Assembly (NCBI RefSeq): GCF_033304595.1
Contig: NZ_CP116341.1
Span: 1,779,001 to 1,843,000 of the forward strand
Reading direction: 5' to 3'
Length of the DNA: 64,000 bases
From: Sporosarcina jeotgali
GTDB taxonomy: Bacteria > Bacillota > Bacilli > Bacillales_A > Planococcaceae
Each line of letters opens with the position of its first letter. The first letter of the stretch is position 1. This document shows, in pieces, positions 52,531 to 62,165 of this stretch. A program made the position numbers and the translations under genes. Under the pieces are notes generated by a model that was not told where the DNA came from, ran no database searches, and saw only the letters and a list, made by a program, of their open reading frames with translations.

Positions 52531-53208
52531 TCAACTATTCTTGTGTACTATAGATTCCATTTTTCCATCATCATAGTTTGGGCTCATGTGCCGATCCCCT
52601 ATGCTGGCAGCAAAAAAGACTTGCGCAGCGTAGTAAGTACTCATGACGAGTGCTTCCCGGGCTGGAAGCGGAGTAACAAATCGATCAATCGCAAGGAACG
52701 AATCTGAACAAATAAAGAGAATTGCTCCAATGATAACAAACGGCAGCCGTGTACGAATGGCTTCCCACCCCATTATAAGAATCACCGCGATGTACGCAAT
52801 GATCGCTGCACCAAGAACCAGTTCCACTGCAAGAATTTGAGGAACCGCAATCCAAATAACGATAAAAAGTCCGTACAGAATAAGCGGTATTGCTGCCAAA
52901 AGCGGTACGGACTGACGCCGTGCTGTCCGGAATGCAGTGATATAAAACAAATGAGCAACAAAAAATGCAGAAAGTCAAGCCATGAACCAATAAATTGCAG
53001 CATCTGCCACCATACTAATCACTAAGCCCATTAGAATAACCTTTTTATAATAGGCAGAAACCAAAGACATGTTTGAAGCCGCATACATAATAATCAACAT
53101 CATTGGAACTAGCTTCATAGCAATTTTGAATCCCACCGGTTCTTCCGGTATTAGAAAAATGTAGACAAGCCCCATTATGGTGATGACAGCCAGCAGCACA
53201 TTACGCAC
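52531..53208 (-). pseudogene. YhhN/lysoplasmalogenase-like membrane protein interrupted by one in-frame TGA
   Basis: First part (53208 to 52978): GFKIAMKLVPMMLIIMYAAS, then VILMGLVISMVADAAIYWFM-Ala. TGA follows at 52975-52977, and the same frame continues LSAFFVAHLFYITAFRTARR, LILYGLFIVIWIA, FLAIDRFVTPLPAREALVMS and TYYAAQVFFAASIG. Joined, this is a complete eight-helix YhhN-type protein of about 225 residues. Relatives have Gly-Leu before the SFxxAHxFYI motif, so a single GGA to TGA change fits. The start is GTG behind AAGGAG. A second internal ORF beginning at 52950 could yield only part of the protein. Confidence 0.87.
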
Positions 53209-53311
53209 GCAACTCCACTCCTTCTAAATTGTTGCTTGTGAGTCAAACAACCTCAACTAAAGAAAGAATCATTTCAAAGTTGAGTCGTACACAGAAAACG
53301 GTTTCTTGACG

Positions 53312-54004
53312 TCACTCTTTCACAACGGATTCAATAATCCTTTTCATTTTCTCATTTCCATATGCTTCATAACCGATTATATTTTCATCCAGCAAGTAAA
53401 TTGTATGGAACGTGGATCCATCTTCAAGTTGAAAGTATATAAAGACTCGGTTGTGCCTATTGCTTTCGTTTTCGGGGTCTGTATCTCCTTCATAAGGAAG
53501 GGACAAGTATTCTTTAAGAAACTCTTTAGTTTGCTCAGGGTCCATTTCTCCAAGAAAGGAATCATCTTCATCACTTCTGATGCTGATTTTGGTCACTTTC
53601 CCTTCTATGTCGGCGAGGTCACCCAGCGTTTCTGCATTTGGATTGTTGACTACTTGAAACACACGGCCATCTGCAAAAACACGAAATTCCGGTTTATAGC
53701 CTTCCACTTCGTACACCTGCGTTCCCACAGAAACATAAGAAGCCTCGCCGTTTTTCAACTTATGACTGGAGCAAGCGTGACCGTCCAGCATATACGATAC
53801 GTTACCAAGACTGTCTCCTGTTTCCGGAACAGGAGCATCTTCGTTATGAATCATGCCACTGCTGTATTTGATATCGTTCATCATAAGCACATCTGCCCAA
53901 TCGATTTGACCATCTGGACATCCCCGGATACCATCCCAGAACGAACAGCCCGCGCTTAGGGAAGACATCGACAAAATTAGTGCCAGTAACCACTTCTTTT
54001 TCAT
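53312..54004 (-). CDS. Lipoprotein of unknown function
   Basis: About 230 residues. The signal with lipobox LSAGCSF (Cys near residue 20) predicts a membrane lipoprotein. The mature part has four Cys (GCPDG; GHACSSH and others) and repeated acidic stretches (SDEDDSFLGEMDPEQTKEFL). No catalytic motif. The ATG at 54002-54004 follows AGGGGGATG. Family not recognised. Confidence 0.75.
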   Translation of the reverse strand: MKKKWLLALILSMSSLSAGCSFWDGIRGCPDGQIDWADVLMMNDIKYSSGMIHNEDAPVPETGDSLGNVSYMLDGHACSSHKLKNGEASYVSVGTQVYEVEGYKPEFRVFADGRVFQVVNNPNAETLGDLADIEGKVTKISIRSDEDDSFLGEMDPEQTKEFLKEYLSLPYEGDTDPENESNRHNRVFIYFQLEDGSTFHTIYLLDENIIGYEAYGNEKMKRIIESVVKE

Positions 54005-54453
54005 AACTTGCATCCCCCTAAAGTTTTAAGATGGTTACAAACTTAATTCAACAGAAGCGCAAGGAAAAAGACGCCAAAGCTCTCTGCAGCCTATGAATTA
54101 AAATAATTGATTCTATACAAGTTATTGGCTTTGAAGATCGTGTGTGTATTGTTCACTAGCGACAGTTTTTGGTAAAAAAACCATGTCACAGTCGGGTGCT
54201 GTAGCCATTCCGCGAGTACAGCTCATTCTATTATCTGATTTGTAGGAATTCCATGTATCCTCATCATACCTCATTTGAAAAATGAACGGGACATTTTTTA
54301 CCACTATTTTACTGCATTTAAAAAACCGCTTGCCCAGGCAGCAGCAAGCGGTTTTTACTGTTTTAGTTATTCTATGAGTGTTATCTTGTACCAGACAACA
54401 TTAAGGTGATTCAGAACCTTTCTGGTGCACGGCCATACAGCGCTATAGAGCAT
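54005..54453. other. Gene-poor stretch with a strong terminator
   Basis: The stem AAAACCGCTTG/CAAGCGGTTTT at 54322-54354 is a bidirectional terminator for the GGDEF gene. A 60-codon minus-strand frame at 54122-54304 (SDNRMSCTRGMATAPDCDM in its middle) has a protein-like composition but no ribosome site; I do not call it a gene. Confidence 0.55.
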
Positions 54454-56265
54454 TCAAAAATCGGTATCCTGCCTTATGTTAATGAACTCTACTCGGTTTC
54501 TTCCATTTTCCTTTGCAGCGTATAACGCTTTGTCACTTCGCGATATAAAGGAATTCAGTGTATCTCCTGGCATCTGGAAAGCGACTCCAAAGCTGGCGGT
54601 TTTCTTACCTGCCGCATTGAAAGTGAAGTCAGCAAATACTGCCCGTATTTTTTCGCTTAGTTCCAATGCCTCTCCCAAAGTAGTCGAAGGGCTTATGATT
54701 AGAAATTCTTCGCCTCCCCAGCGTCCAACGGTGTCGGAATCGCGAACGGATGATTTAAAAAGCTGAGCAGCTTCCACTAATACATCATCGCCGACCTGAT
54801 GACCGAATGTATCGTTGACATGTTTAAAATAATCGATATCGATTAATATAATCGACAGCGGAGTATGTTCAATTTGAGCGCGTGAGAATTCATTTTCTAA
54901 TACATGATCGAGAAGAATGCGGTTTGGAATTTGAGTAAGACGATCTGTATTAGCCAAATGTTCAAGCTCCACTTGAATTTTTTCGAGTTCTTGAGTTCGC
55001 TCCACGACTTTCTTTTCAAGCGTTTCATTCAACTCTTCTTGAGTGCGCCGGTTGTCTTTCATAATTAAGGTAATCTTATCGGCTAAAGCCAGTGACAATA
55101 TTAAAGCTTCAAACATTGCACTATATGCAGGAATCTCTTCGAAGACAGCCAATGAGAGCGGCACGAAGCCCAGCATAACCAATGCTTGAATAATCATGGA
55201 GCCTAACAGAAAGCTCCAACCTACTATATAGAATCGGGCTGATTTATGGCCTTTCAATAAGAGCCTTACGCCTGAAACCCAAAGGAAAATCAGGACAACA
55301 AGACCCATCGCTGTAATGAATAGATCGGTATAATATTGAGGAACACCTGCAATTACGGCGATTGTCGATAGTACAGCCAATCCAATTGCCACATTTAAAA
55401 GACGATTGCTATTAGGCAGATGTCGTTTAAGTTCCAGAAATTCTTTTCCGAATAAAACCATGAAAACAATCATCAAATTGCAGCTAAGGCCAAGTGTTTT
55501 TGTCAATAACCAAGGCGATGCAATATGTCCGAACAGCTCGACGTCAAAAGAATTCATAGTGCCCTGAAATAGCATAAAGCTGAACATGTAGAGGGTGTAG
55601 TATAAATAAGAACGTTCCCTGAACGAAAAATACAGGAAGAGATTATATAAAGCCAAAGCTAGTAAAAACCCATAAAAACTGCCCGAATAAAATTTATAGG
55701 CTGTGACCTTCTCCAAGAAGCTATTATTTGTATAAAACTTAGTGAAAATTGTCAAAGGCAGTTGACCGTTTAATTGCAGATAGATTTCTTGAACATCTGA
55801 AGTATCTATAGGGAAAAGCATGGACGGGTAAGCAAACGGCTGATTTTCCAAGTTGTATAGTCCACTTTTATACAATTCATAAGAACCATCTTTTCTCACA
55901 ACATAAACATTTAAATTCTCGATTTTGTCATTGTACTCCAGCCAATGCAACTGTTCGCGATTTGGAATACTATCCGCTGCATTTAATTTCAGCCAAATCG
56001 TATCCTTAGTATGCAGGAATGATATGTATTTCTCCGTGCTGGGGGCAAAGGAAGAATTATACGACCCTTCGATCAGCTCGTCAATCGTAATAGAGTTTGT
56101 AGGATCCTGCAAAATTTCGTAATGCATGCCCAAATCTATTGTATCGTCCGCTGCATCTTGACTATCTGCGGCGGCTGCAGGTGCAGGATGAACGAAAAAA
56201 AATAGGATCCAAGGTAAAAGCATTAGAAACAAAGAATATCCAAATCGTTTCGAAAGCAAAGTCAT
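54454..56265 (-). CDS. Membrane diguanylate cyclase, 7TMR-DISM sensor with GGDEF domain
   Basis: 603 residues. A signal peptide (about 1-33) is followed by an extracellular 7TMR-DISM beta-sandwich (about 45-180: TKDTIWLKLNA, YEINxxL-like strand YIFLQLN replaced here by EIYLQLNG). Seven membrane helices lie at about 190-395 (FLLALALYNLFLYFSFRERS, YLYYTLYMFSFMLFQGTMNS). A coiled coil (EELNETLEKKVVERTQELEK) leads to the GGDEF domain (about 440-595) with the active motif GGEEF in VGRWGGEEFLII, and IDIDYFKHVNDTFGHQVGDD. It makes cyclic di-GMP in response to an external cue. No I-site RxxD is evident just before GGEEF (SVRDSDTVGRWGGEEF has R-D-S-D, a possible variant). Confidence 0.93.
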   Translation of the reverse strand: MTLLSKRFGYSLFLMLLPWILFFFVHPAPAAAADSQDAADDTIDLGMHYEILQDPTNSITIDELIEGSYNSSFAPSTEKYISFLHTKDTIWLKLNAADSIPNREQLHWLEYNDKIENLNVYVVRKDGSYELYKSGLYNLENQPFAYPSMLFPIDTSDVQEIYLQLNGQLPLTIFTKFYTNNSFLEKVTAYKFYSGSFYGFLLALALYNLFLYFSFRERSYLYYTLYMFSFMLFQGTMNSFDVELFGHIASPWLLTKTLGLSCNLMIVFMVLFGKEFLELKRHLPNSNRLLNVAIGLAVLSTIAVIAGVPQYYTDLFITAMGLVVLIFLWVSGVRLLLKGHKSARFYIVGWSFLLGSMIIQALVMLGFVPLSLAVFEEIPAYSAMFEALILSLALADKITLIMKDNRRTQEELNETLEKKVVERTQELEKIQVELEHLANTDRLTQIPNRILLDHVLENEFSRAQIEHTPLSIILIDIDYFKHVNDTFGHQVGDDVLVEAAQLFKSSVRDSDTVGRWGGEEFLIISPSTTLGEALELSEKIRAVFADFTFNAAGKKTASFGVAFQMPGDTLNSFISRSDKALYAAKENGRNRVEFINIRQDTDF

Positions 56266-56405
56266 ATTTCACCAACTTTCAATGTTTTAGCATTTGTAGA
56301 ATATATCATACCATAAAATTATTAAATCAGGACTATCAACTTAGTTATTTTATCCTACATATTCCTTTTTTTATCACACTAGTTTCAGCTATACATGCGT
56401 ATAAT

Positions 56406-56452
56406 TGAAAAAGCTAGATGGCAGCTGTACATAGCTGCCACCTAGCTTTTCT
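56406..56452. terminator. Bidirectional terminator between CynX-like and GGDEF genes
   Basis: AAGCTAGATGGCAGCT pairs with AGCTGCCACCTAGCTT (one mismatch) around 6 bases, with A and T runs at the edges. Confidence 0.85.
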
Positions 56453-56498
56453 TATCCAATTTATACAGCAAAGTTCACTGCTTTTTAAAAAACGACAT

Positions 56499-57731
56499 TC
56501 AGTTCTGTGACTCTTCTAAAACAGCATTGCTAATTACCCGATCTTTACCAGCTATTATACCGACGATTAAGATGACTGCAGCTAAAGCAATTAACATGAT
56601 TAGAGGCACTGTCCAATTGCCTGTCAGATCGTGTAAACCACCAAATGCAATTGGACCAGCAGCTGCGAGTAAATAACCGAATGACTGTGCCATACCCGAC
56701 ATATCAGAAGCTTCCACAGCTGTACTTGTTCTCATGCTGAAAAACATCATTGCTAAGCTGAATGCGCTTCCTGCTCCAATACCAATTAGAATGACTGCTA
56801 GTGGCATCAAAGCCGCATTTCCAATTAAAACGCCTGTTATACCAAGTATAAACAGAACTGCAGTGGCTACACCTAGAAAGACTTGATTTTTCATGCGTTC
56901 AGCAAGTATAGGAATTATAAATGTAAATGGAATAATCGCAAATTGCATTAAAAACAACATCCATCCAGCTGCCCCCATACTATACCCCATGCCTTGCAGA
57001 ATTTCTGGAAGCCATGTCACTAATGTATAAAAAATCAGAGACTGTAATCCCATAAATATCGTAATCGACCACGCAAGCGGAGAACGGGCTAACGATAACT
57101 TCTCTTTTGATGTGGCTTTGGAATATTCAGTCGGATCTTTCCCCTTTTTCATTTGCGGAGCCCAAACTGCTATCGCTATAAAAACAGGAATTGCCCAAAA
57201 TGCGAGGGATCCTTCCCAGCCAATCTCACCAATCGTTGTTAACGGTACACTTAAGCCGGACCCAAGCGCTGCAAAGACGTTCATAAATACGCCGTACAAC
57301 CCGGTCATAATCCCTACTTTCAATGGAAAGTTCATTTTAATAAATCCTGGCAGCAATACGTTGCCAAACGCGATCGCAACCCCGATTAGAATCGTTCCTG
57401 CGAATAATGCGCCTGTTCCAAATAGTGATCGCAAGACAATCCCAACTGCCAAGACGACTAATGAAAGGAAAATCGTTCTTTCCATGGTTATCTTATGTGC
57501 TATTTTAGGTGCAAATGGTGAGAGCAAAGCAAATGCGAGTAAGGGAAGCGTCGTAATCGTTCCCGCCAGCGCATGGCTGATGCCTAAGTCTGTTCGAATG
57601 GATGTAATTAACGAACCAATCGATGTGAGCGGTGCTCGTAAATTGGCGGCAATTAGAATGACGCCAATCATTAAGAGCCATTTTTTCTTCGAATCTGTTT
57701 TTGCGTTGTGTAATGATATTTCTTTTTGCAA
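56499..57731 (-). CDS. MFS transporter of the CynX/NimT family
   Basis: 410 residues, 12 helices. LRAPLTSIGSLITSIRTDLG (helix 1 end, NLR-P-x-T-S motif typical of CynX/NimT), LLSPFAPKIAHKITMERTIF and GAGSAFSLAMMFFSMRTSTA support the assignment. Family members carry cyanate or 2-nitroimidazole, but most are uncharacterised. The start is TTG behind GGAGG, 2 bp after the GntR gene stop, so the two form an operon and the regulator probably controls the transporter. Confidence 0.9.
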   Translation of the reverse strand: MQKEISLHNAKTDSKKKWLLMIGVILIAANLRAPLTSIGSLITSIRTDLGISHALAGTITTLPLLAFALLSPFAPKIAHKITMERTIFLSLVVLAVGIVLRSLFGTGALFAGTILIGVAIAFGNVLLPGFIKMNFPLKVGIMTGLYGVFMNVFAALGSGLSVPLTTIGEIGWEGSLAFWAIPVFIAIAVWAPQMKKGKDPTEYSKATSKEKLSLARSPLAWSITIFMGLQSLIFYTLVTWLPEILQGMGYSMGAAGWMLFLMQFAIIPFTFIIPILAERMKNQVFLGVATAVLFILGITGVLIGNAALMPLAVILIGIGAGSAFSLAMMFFSMRTSTAVEASDMSGMAQSFGYLLAAAGPIAFGGLHDLTGNWTVPLIMLIALAAVILIVGIIAGKDRVISNAVLEESQN

Positions 57732-57733
57732 GT

Positions 57734-58423
57734 TTAGTCCTCCTGAATACGTTTAATCTTCTCTCTGAAATCGTTTATGTATTGATTTACATAACTTATT
57801 GCTGCCTGAACATCTTGCTCCTTAATGGCTTCCAGCAATTCATAATGAATCTCTTCACTATAGTTAAAGCAGTCACCTGCTACCATCACTTCTTCGATCG
57901 AAGACTGCAGAGGCTCCGTTATATTTTCATAAAGCCGTTCTAACATCTTATTATGAGATGCTTTAACCATGGCTTTATGAAATACAATGTCTGCCTGTAA
58001 AAATTCTTGTACATTTCCTTTTTCAGATGCCGCTTTGCACAACTGAATAGACTCCGTCATCGCTTCTACATCAAGGTCATCCCGCCGAGCGGCTGCAAGC
58101 TGTGCTGCTTCTCTTTCTAAAGCGAGACGCACTTCTAAGGTTTCCATAACGCTCGACTTTTCCACTTGTCTATGAAGTGCTGCACCAAAAGCACTTATCG
58201 ACTTCACAATCGTCCCGCTGCCTTGTTTGGTCTCAAGTAAACCTGCATGAACAAGAGCACGGATCGCTTCTCTTAATGTATTCCGACTCACGCCAAATTC
58301 TTGCATCAATTGCATCTCCGCAGGCAAATGATCGCCAATTTGCCAATGGCCGCTTTCGATTAGATGTTCAATTTGAATCACCACTTGCTCAACCAATGAT
58401 AAACGTTCTGTCTTTTTCAGCAT
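57734..58423 (-). CDS. GntR family regulator, FadR subfamily
   Basis: 229 residues. Winged helix at 5-75 (EHLIESGHWQIGDHLPAEMQ, LMQEFGVSRNTLREAIRALV, HAGLLETKQGSGTIVKS), then an FCD all-helical ligand domain (about 95-225) with metal-binding Asp/His pattern (LQADIVFHKAMVKASHNKML). TTTGGAGGTG precedes the ATG. Upstream of and coupled to the CynX-like transporter; the ligand is probably a carboxylate but unknown. Confidence 0.93.
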   Translation of the reverse strand: MLKKTERLSLVEQVVIQIEHLIESGHWQIGDHLPAEMQLMQEFGVSRNTLREAIRALVHAGLLETKQGSGTIVKSISAFGAALHRQVEKSSVMETLEVRLALEREAAQLAAARRDDLDVEAMTESIQLCKAASEKGNVQEFLQADIVFHKAMVKASHNKMLERLYENITEPLQSSIEEVMVAGDCFNYSEEIHYELLEAIKEQDVQAAISYVNQYINDFREKIKRIQED

Positions 58424-58822
58424 GAGTGCACCTCCAAAGGTTCTTTCTGAAAAGTTGTAGGATGATTGGACTTAGTCAATATATCACTTTATTAAATAGA
58501 AGTAAATATGAGTACTCGCTGCAGATGCCGGTGCAAGAAATCATCGATTTTGCTTGGAAGATGAAATATGTTTCACCATAACTATTGGTTAAGTCTAGTT
58601 AGATATGACTAAATGGCAAACACATTCCTAAAAACAGGAATATATAACTACCTTTTTGACTACATTCCTAATTTACGATAGCTATTCCCGCATGCTAAAA
58701 TAAATTAACTTTACATCCAAAGAGGAAGTGTGAACCGTACAAGAAGTCCGAGATTAGCTGTACACTCATAGCCCCAGGGCATATTTGATTTGAAAATCAA
58801 ACTATTGAAGAGGTGTTTGAAG
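58424..58822. other. Divergent intergenic region
   Basis: About 400 bp between the GntR gene and the prolyl hydroxylase gene. A TTGACT-type -35 candidate lies near 58652 with a weak -10 (TAGCTA or TAAAAT further on). No gene, repeat or riboswitch is recognised. Confidence 0.45.
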
Positions 58823-59458
58823 TTGATAGCGGAGAATAGAGAGCAAACGATATTTAACCACGTCGGTAAGAAAATACTGACGGATAGAGAGATTGACATC
58901 GTCGCAAAAATTGAAGAACCAATGGTCGTCGTATTAGGCAATATGTTAAGTGATGAAGAGTGCGATGAACTCATCAGGTTATCAACAGACAAGATGAAAC
59001 GTTCAAAAATCGGCACGACACGCGCTGAAAACGCGTTACGAACAAGCAGCAGTATGTTTATTGAAGAAACTGAAAACCTAATTGTTGCGAGAATCGAAAA
59101 ACGGATTGAAGCAGTTATGAATATCCCCATTGAACATGGAGAAGGACTGCAAATTCTTCAGTATAAGCCAGGACAAGAATACAGAGCACATCATGATTTC
59201 TTCTCGTCAGCCAGCAAGGTGACAAATAACCGAATTAGTACGCTGGTCATGTACTTGAATGATGTAGAACAAGGTGGCGAGACATTCTTCCCCCACTTAA
59301 ACTTCTCAGTTTCACCGAGAAAAGGGATGGCCGTCTACTTTGAGTATTTCTATAACGATCCAGCGTTAAATGATATAACGCTGCATGGCGGAGCACCTGT
59401 GGAAGTTGGAGAAAAATGGGTAGCGACGCAATGGATGAGGAAACAGCGGGTACGGTGA
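58823..59458 (+). CDS. Prolyl 4-hydroxylase-like 2-oxoglutarate/Fe(II) dioxygenase
   Basis: About 211 residues, very like the Bacillus anthracis prolyl 4-hydroxylase. VVLGNMLSDEECDELIRLST lies near the N-terminus. The iron ligands are His and Asp in YRAHHDFF (about 127-129) and the distal His in ITLHGGAPVEVG, with the 2-oxoglutarate-binding Lys in EKWVATQWM. NNRISTLVMYLNDVEQGGET and FFPHLNFSVSPRKGMAVYFE are conserved P4H blocks. It hydroxylates proline in an unknown peptide or protein. The frame opens at 58790; TTG 58823-58825 is 7 bases after AGAGGTG and is the likelier start. Confidence 0.92.
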   Translation: MIAENREQTIFNHVGKKILTDREIDIVAKIEEPMVVVLGNMLSDEECDELIRLSTDKMKRSKIGTTRAENALRTSSSMFIEETENLIVARIEKRIEAVMNIPIEHGEGLQILQYKPGQEYRAHHDFFSSASKVTNNRISTLVMYLNDVEQGGETFFPHLNFSVSPRKGMAVYFEYFYNDPALNDITLHGGAPVEVGEKWVATQWMRKQRVR

Positions 59459-59543
59459 GTGTATGGTTTTGCTAAATTCATTTGCTCTTTAATTTATCTG
59501 AATAGCGTTAATTATTTTTTCATAAGATGACTGCGAAATGAAT

Positions 59544-59584
59544 AAAAAACTGCTCCTTACAACTTGTAAAGGGCAGTTTTTGTC
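59544..59584 (+). terminator. Intrinsic terminator after the prolyl hydroxylase
   Basis: AAAACTGC and CCTT-type arms pair with AAGG and GCAGTTTT around ACAACTTGT, followed by TTGTC. Confidence 0.7.
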
Positions 59585-59724
59585 TTATTTCTTACTATCC
59601 GAAGGTACCTATGCATAAAACGATCGTAAATGTTTGTACAATTGTGGTTATACAGATAGTTTCCCTTCCAGGTAACTATCCCTAGTATCTATCTTATAGT
59701 CTGTACAGGCACCTTAGCAGCCGA

Positions 59725-61386
59725 TTAATGCAATTCACTTTTCTTTAATAAAATCCCCGGGTATCCCATTCGACGGGCAAGTTGCGTAACATGTGGCTGC
59801 ACAAGTCCGGCTTTCTTCAATAGTTCCTCCTGGCTGAACGCTGTGCGTGTTTCCCCATTGAACAGCACACGGCCATCCCCCAGAATGACGGTGTGTTCGA
59901 AAGTCTCCGCTACAAAATCCATATCGTGTAAAATACACACAACTAACTTTCCTTGTGCATATAACTCATTGATGATTAAAGACAATGTCATCTTTCCTTT
60001 GGCATCCTGACCGATAGTCGGTTCATCGAAAATGACGACTTTCGTGTCCATCGCTAGAATCGAAGCCACAGCCACCCGTTTCCGTTCAGCCAGACTCAAG
60101 TCATATGGATTTTCATCTTTTTTACACGCCAAGCCGACTCTTTTCAGCATTTTCAATGCATTGGCTTTCGCAGTTTCAGGGGATTGACCAATGTTTAACG
60201 GACCGAACATCACTTCATCCAGCACGTTGCTTTTAAAGATCTGATCGTTCGGATTTTGGAAGATAAGCCCGACGACAGCTGCCAGTTTTGCAGCGGTAGT
60301 GTCTGTCGTTTTCACCCCATCAACAGTGATCTTTCCTTTAAGAGGTTTTAATAACGCCTTCAGTAACTTTACGAACGTTGTTTTACCCGCACCGTTCTGT
60401 CCGATAATTGCAAGAGGTTTACCGCTCAGTTCCAAATCGATTCCTCTAATAATTTCTGCATCTTTTTCATAACCAAAACGAAGATCTGAAACAGCAATTT
60501 CGGCAGTTTTCACATCAACGGCTTCCACTTGCCGGATAGGCAAAGAGAAGTTTTCCAAACCAGATGTCGGCATTTCTTCTAACACAACAGGAAGAGTTGC
60601 TGCACTGTCTTGTCTAATTTTCAGTGACCTGGCTGCTGATGTATACACGGGAGGCTCTACTCCATAGTCATCCAAATCGTTTCGCGAAAAAATCTCTGCT
60701 GGTGTCCCTTCACAAATCAGTTTTCCTTTGTTCATCAATAAGATCCGATCTGAATACGCAGCCAATTTTTCGATTTTCTGTTCAGCCATTATAATAGTAA
60801 CGCCTTGCGCAGAAAGTTGCTCTACTGCTTGAAAGACTTCTTCAGCGCCTTGAGGGTCAAGCTGCGACGTCGGTTCATCCAAAATAAGGATATCAGGCTT
60901 CATAGCCATCACACTCGCAATCGCGACACGCTGCAATTGACCGCCTGAAAGGGAAAATGGATTTACATCCCGTAACTCTTCAATCTTCAATTGCTGCATG
61001 CACTTTTGTATCCGACGATGCATTTCCTCACGCGGCACACCTAAGTTTTCAAGCCCGAATGCGATTTCGTCATAGACTGTAAATTTGGCTCCCGTCATTT
61101 GTGAAAACGGATTTTCAAACACGAGGCCCACCCTCGCTGTGATTTCGTTCATTGAATGGGTATACACTTCCAAGTCTCCGATAAAAACATTCCCGCCATA
61201 GCTTCCTTTAAAAAAATGAGGAACTAAGCCGCTGAGGGCATAGCAAAGCGTTGTTTTTCCTGCCCCATTCTCACCCGCAATCCCGATGAAGTCCCCTCTT
61301 TCGACTGTGAATGAGATATCATCCAATACGAAATGTTCACTCCCGGGGTATTTGTATTTCAGCTGCTCCACTCGGATGCTTTTCAT
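59725..61386 (-). CDS. ECF transporter duplicated ATPase (fused EcfA)
   Basis: 553 residues, two ABC domains in one chain (about 1-240 and 290-530). Domain 1: Walker A GENGAGKTTLCYA, signature LSGGQLQRVAIAS, Walker B ILILDEPTSQLD. Domain 2: Walker A GQNGAGKTTFVKL, degenerate signature LSLAERKRVAVAS, Walker B VVIFDEPTIGQD. The fused layout matches YkoD-type energising subunits of group I or II ECF vitamin/metal importers. Its start overlaps the EcfT stop by 4 bp; AGGAGGATC precedes the ATG. Energises the S-component encoded two genes upstream. Confidence 0.93.
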   Translation of the reverse strand: MKSIRVEQLKYKYPGSEHFVLDDISFTVERGDFIGIAGENGAGKTTLCYALSGLVPHFFKGSYGGNVFIGDLEVYTHSMNEITARVGLVFENPFSQMTGAKFTVYDEIAFGLENLGVPREEMHRRIQKCMQQLKIEELRDVNPFSLSGGQLQRVAIASVMAMKPDILILDEPTSQLDPQGAEEVFQAVEQLSAQGVTIIMAEQKIEKLAAYSDRILLMNKGKLICEGTPAEIFSRNDLDDYGVEPPVYTSAARSLKIRQDSAATLPVVLEEMPTSGLENFSLPIRQVEAVDVKTAEIAVSDLRFGYEKDAEIIRGIDLELSGKPLAIIGQNGAGKTTFVKLLKALLKPLKGKITVDGVKTTDTTAAKLAAVVGLIFQNPNDQIFKSNVLDEVMFGPLNIGQSPETAKANALKMLKRVGLACKKDENPYDLSLAERKRVAVASILAMDTKVVIFDEPTIGQDAKGKMTLSLIINELYAQGKLVVCILHDMDFVAETFEHTVILGDGRVLFNGETRTAFSQEELLKKAGLVQPHVTQLARRMGYPGILLKKSELH

Positions 61387-62150
61387 AGGAAGATCCTCCA
61401 GGTAATTACTGCGGCCAAAGATGCCGCCAATAGAATTTTTATAACGAACCCATATTTAAAGTGATTGGTCTCATGAAGAAAGGTCCGTTCGCTTGTCGAG
61501 TTGAATCCTCTGATTTCAAGAGCTATTGAACGATCCCGGGTATCATTGATGGAATTCAAGACAACGGGAGTAAGTAATGGGATGAATGATTTTACACGTG
61601 TTATTAATCCTCCCTCAGTTTCCATTCCGCGAGAGCGCTGTGCATCGGTGATTTTGCCAGTCACAGCCAGCATCTGAGGAAGGATTTGCAGTACGGATAA
61701 AAGGACGTAACCTATTTTTGGAGACATTCCTTTTCGAATCAGCGATTGGACTAAATCATCCGGCTTCGTTGTCAGAATCAGAACGCCAAACGCACAGACC
61801 ATATTCAGAACACGGAGTGTCAGTAAAAGTGCATAAGAAAAACCTTCCTTATAGATAGGGACGGAAACGATCGTAAACCAAAGAGTGGAGCGATCGGGAT
61901 GAAAAAATCCTTGGACGATAATAATCGAAAAAATGAGAACGATACTAAGCCCGATAATCGGAAGGATATACCGCAGGACTTTTCCAAGCAGCAACAGCAA
62001 CAGTGTGAAGGCAAAGACGCCAAGAACAAATGAATGATCAGATACTATATACGTAACCCCAACTGAAACAAAAACGAATAGCAATTTGGATAAAGGATCG
62101 ACGTCATGGACAATCGAATCTTTTTCTAAATAGAACGTCCCATTCTTCAT
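61383..62150 (-). CDS. ECF transporter transmembrane subunit EcfT
   Basis: 255 residues, four to six helices. VDPLSKLLFVFVSVGVTYIV lies near the N-terminus. QRSRGMETEGGLITRVKSFI has the first coupling Ala/Ser-Arg-Gly motif and RDRSIALEIRGFNST the second; these contact the ATPases. It joins the fused ATPase (overlap) and the S-component gene (15 bp upstream). AGGAGGAG precedes the ATG. Confidence 0.92.
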   Translation of the reverse strand: MKNGTFYLEKDSIVHDVDPLSKLLFVFVSVGVTYIVSDHSFVLGVFAFTLLLLLLGKVLRYILPIIGLSIVLIFSIIIVQGFFHPDRSTLWFTIVSVPIYKEGFSYALLLTLRVLNMVCAFGVLILTTKPDDLVQSLIRKGMSPKIGYVLLSVLQILPQMLAVTGKITDAQRSRGMETEGGLITRVKSFIPLLTPVVLNSINDTRDRSIALEIRGFNSTSERTFLHETNHFKYGFVIKILLAASLAAVITWRIFL

Positions 62151-62165
62151 GGTACTCCTCCTAGA

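Noticed and set aside
54122..54304. 60-codon minus-strand frame with protein-like composition (SDNRMSCTRGMATAPDC)
   Set aside because: No ribosome site, starts just beyond a terminator, no family recognised. Could be a gene remnant but cannot be supported.
57112..57756. 214-codon plus-strand frame opposite the CynX-like transporter
   Set aside because: Antisense shadow of a membrane protein gene; no ribosome site.
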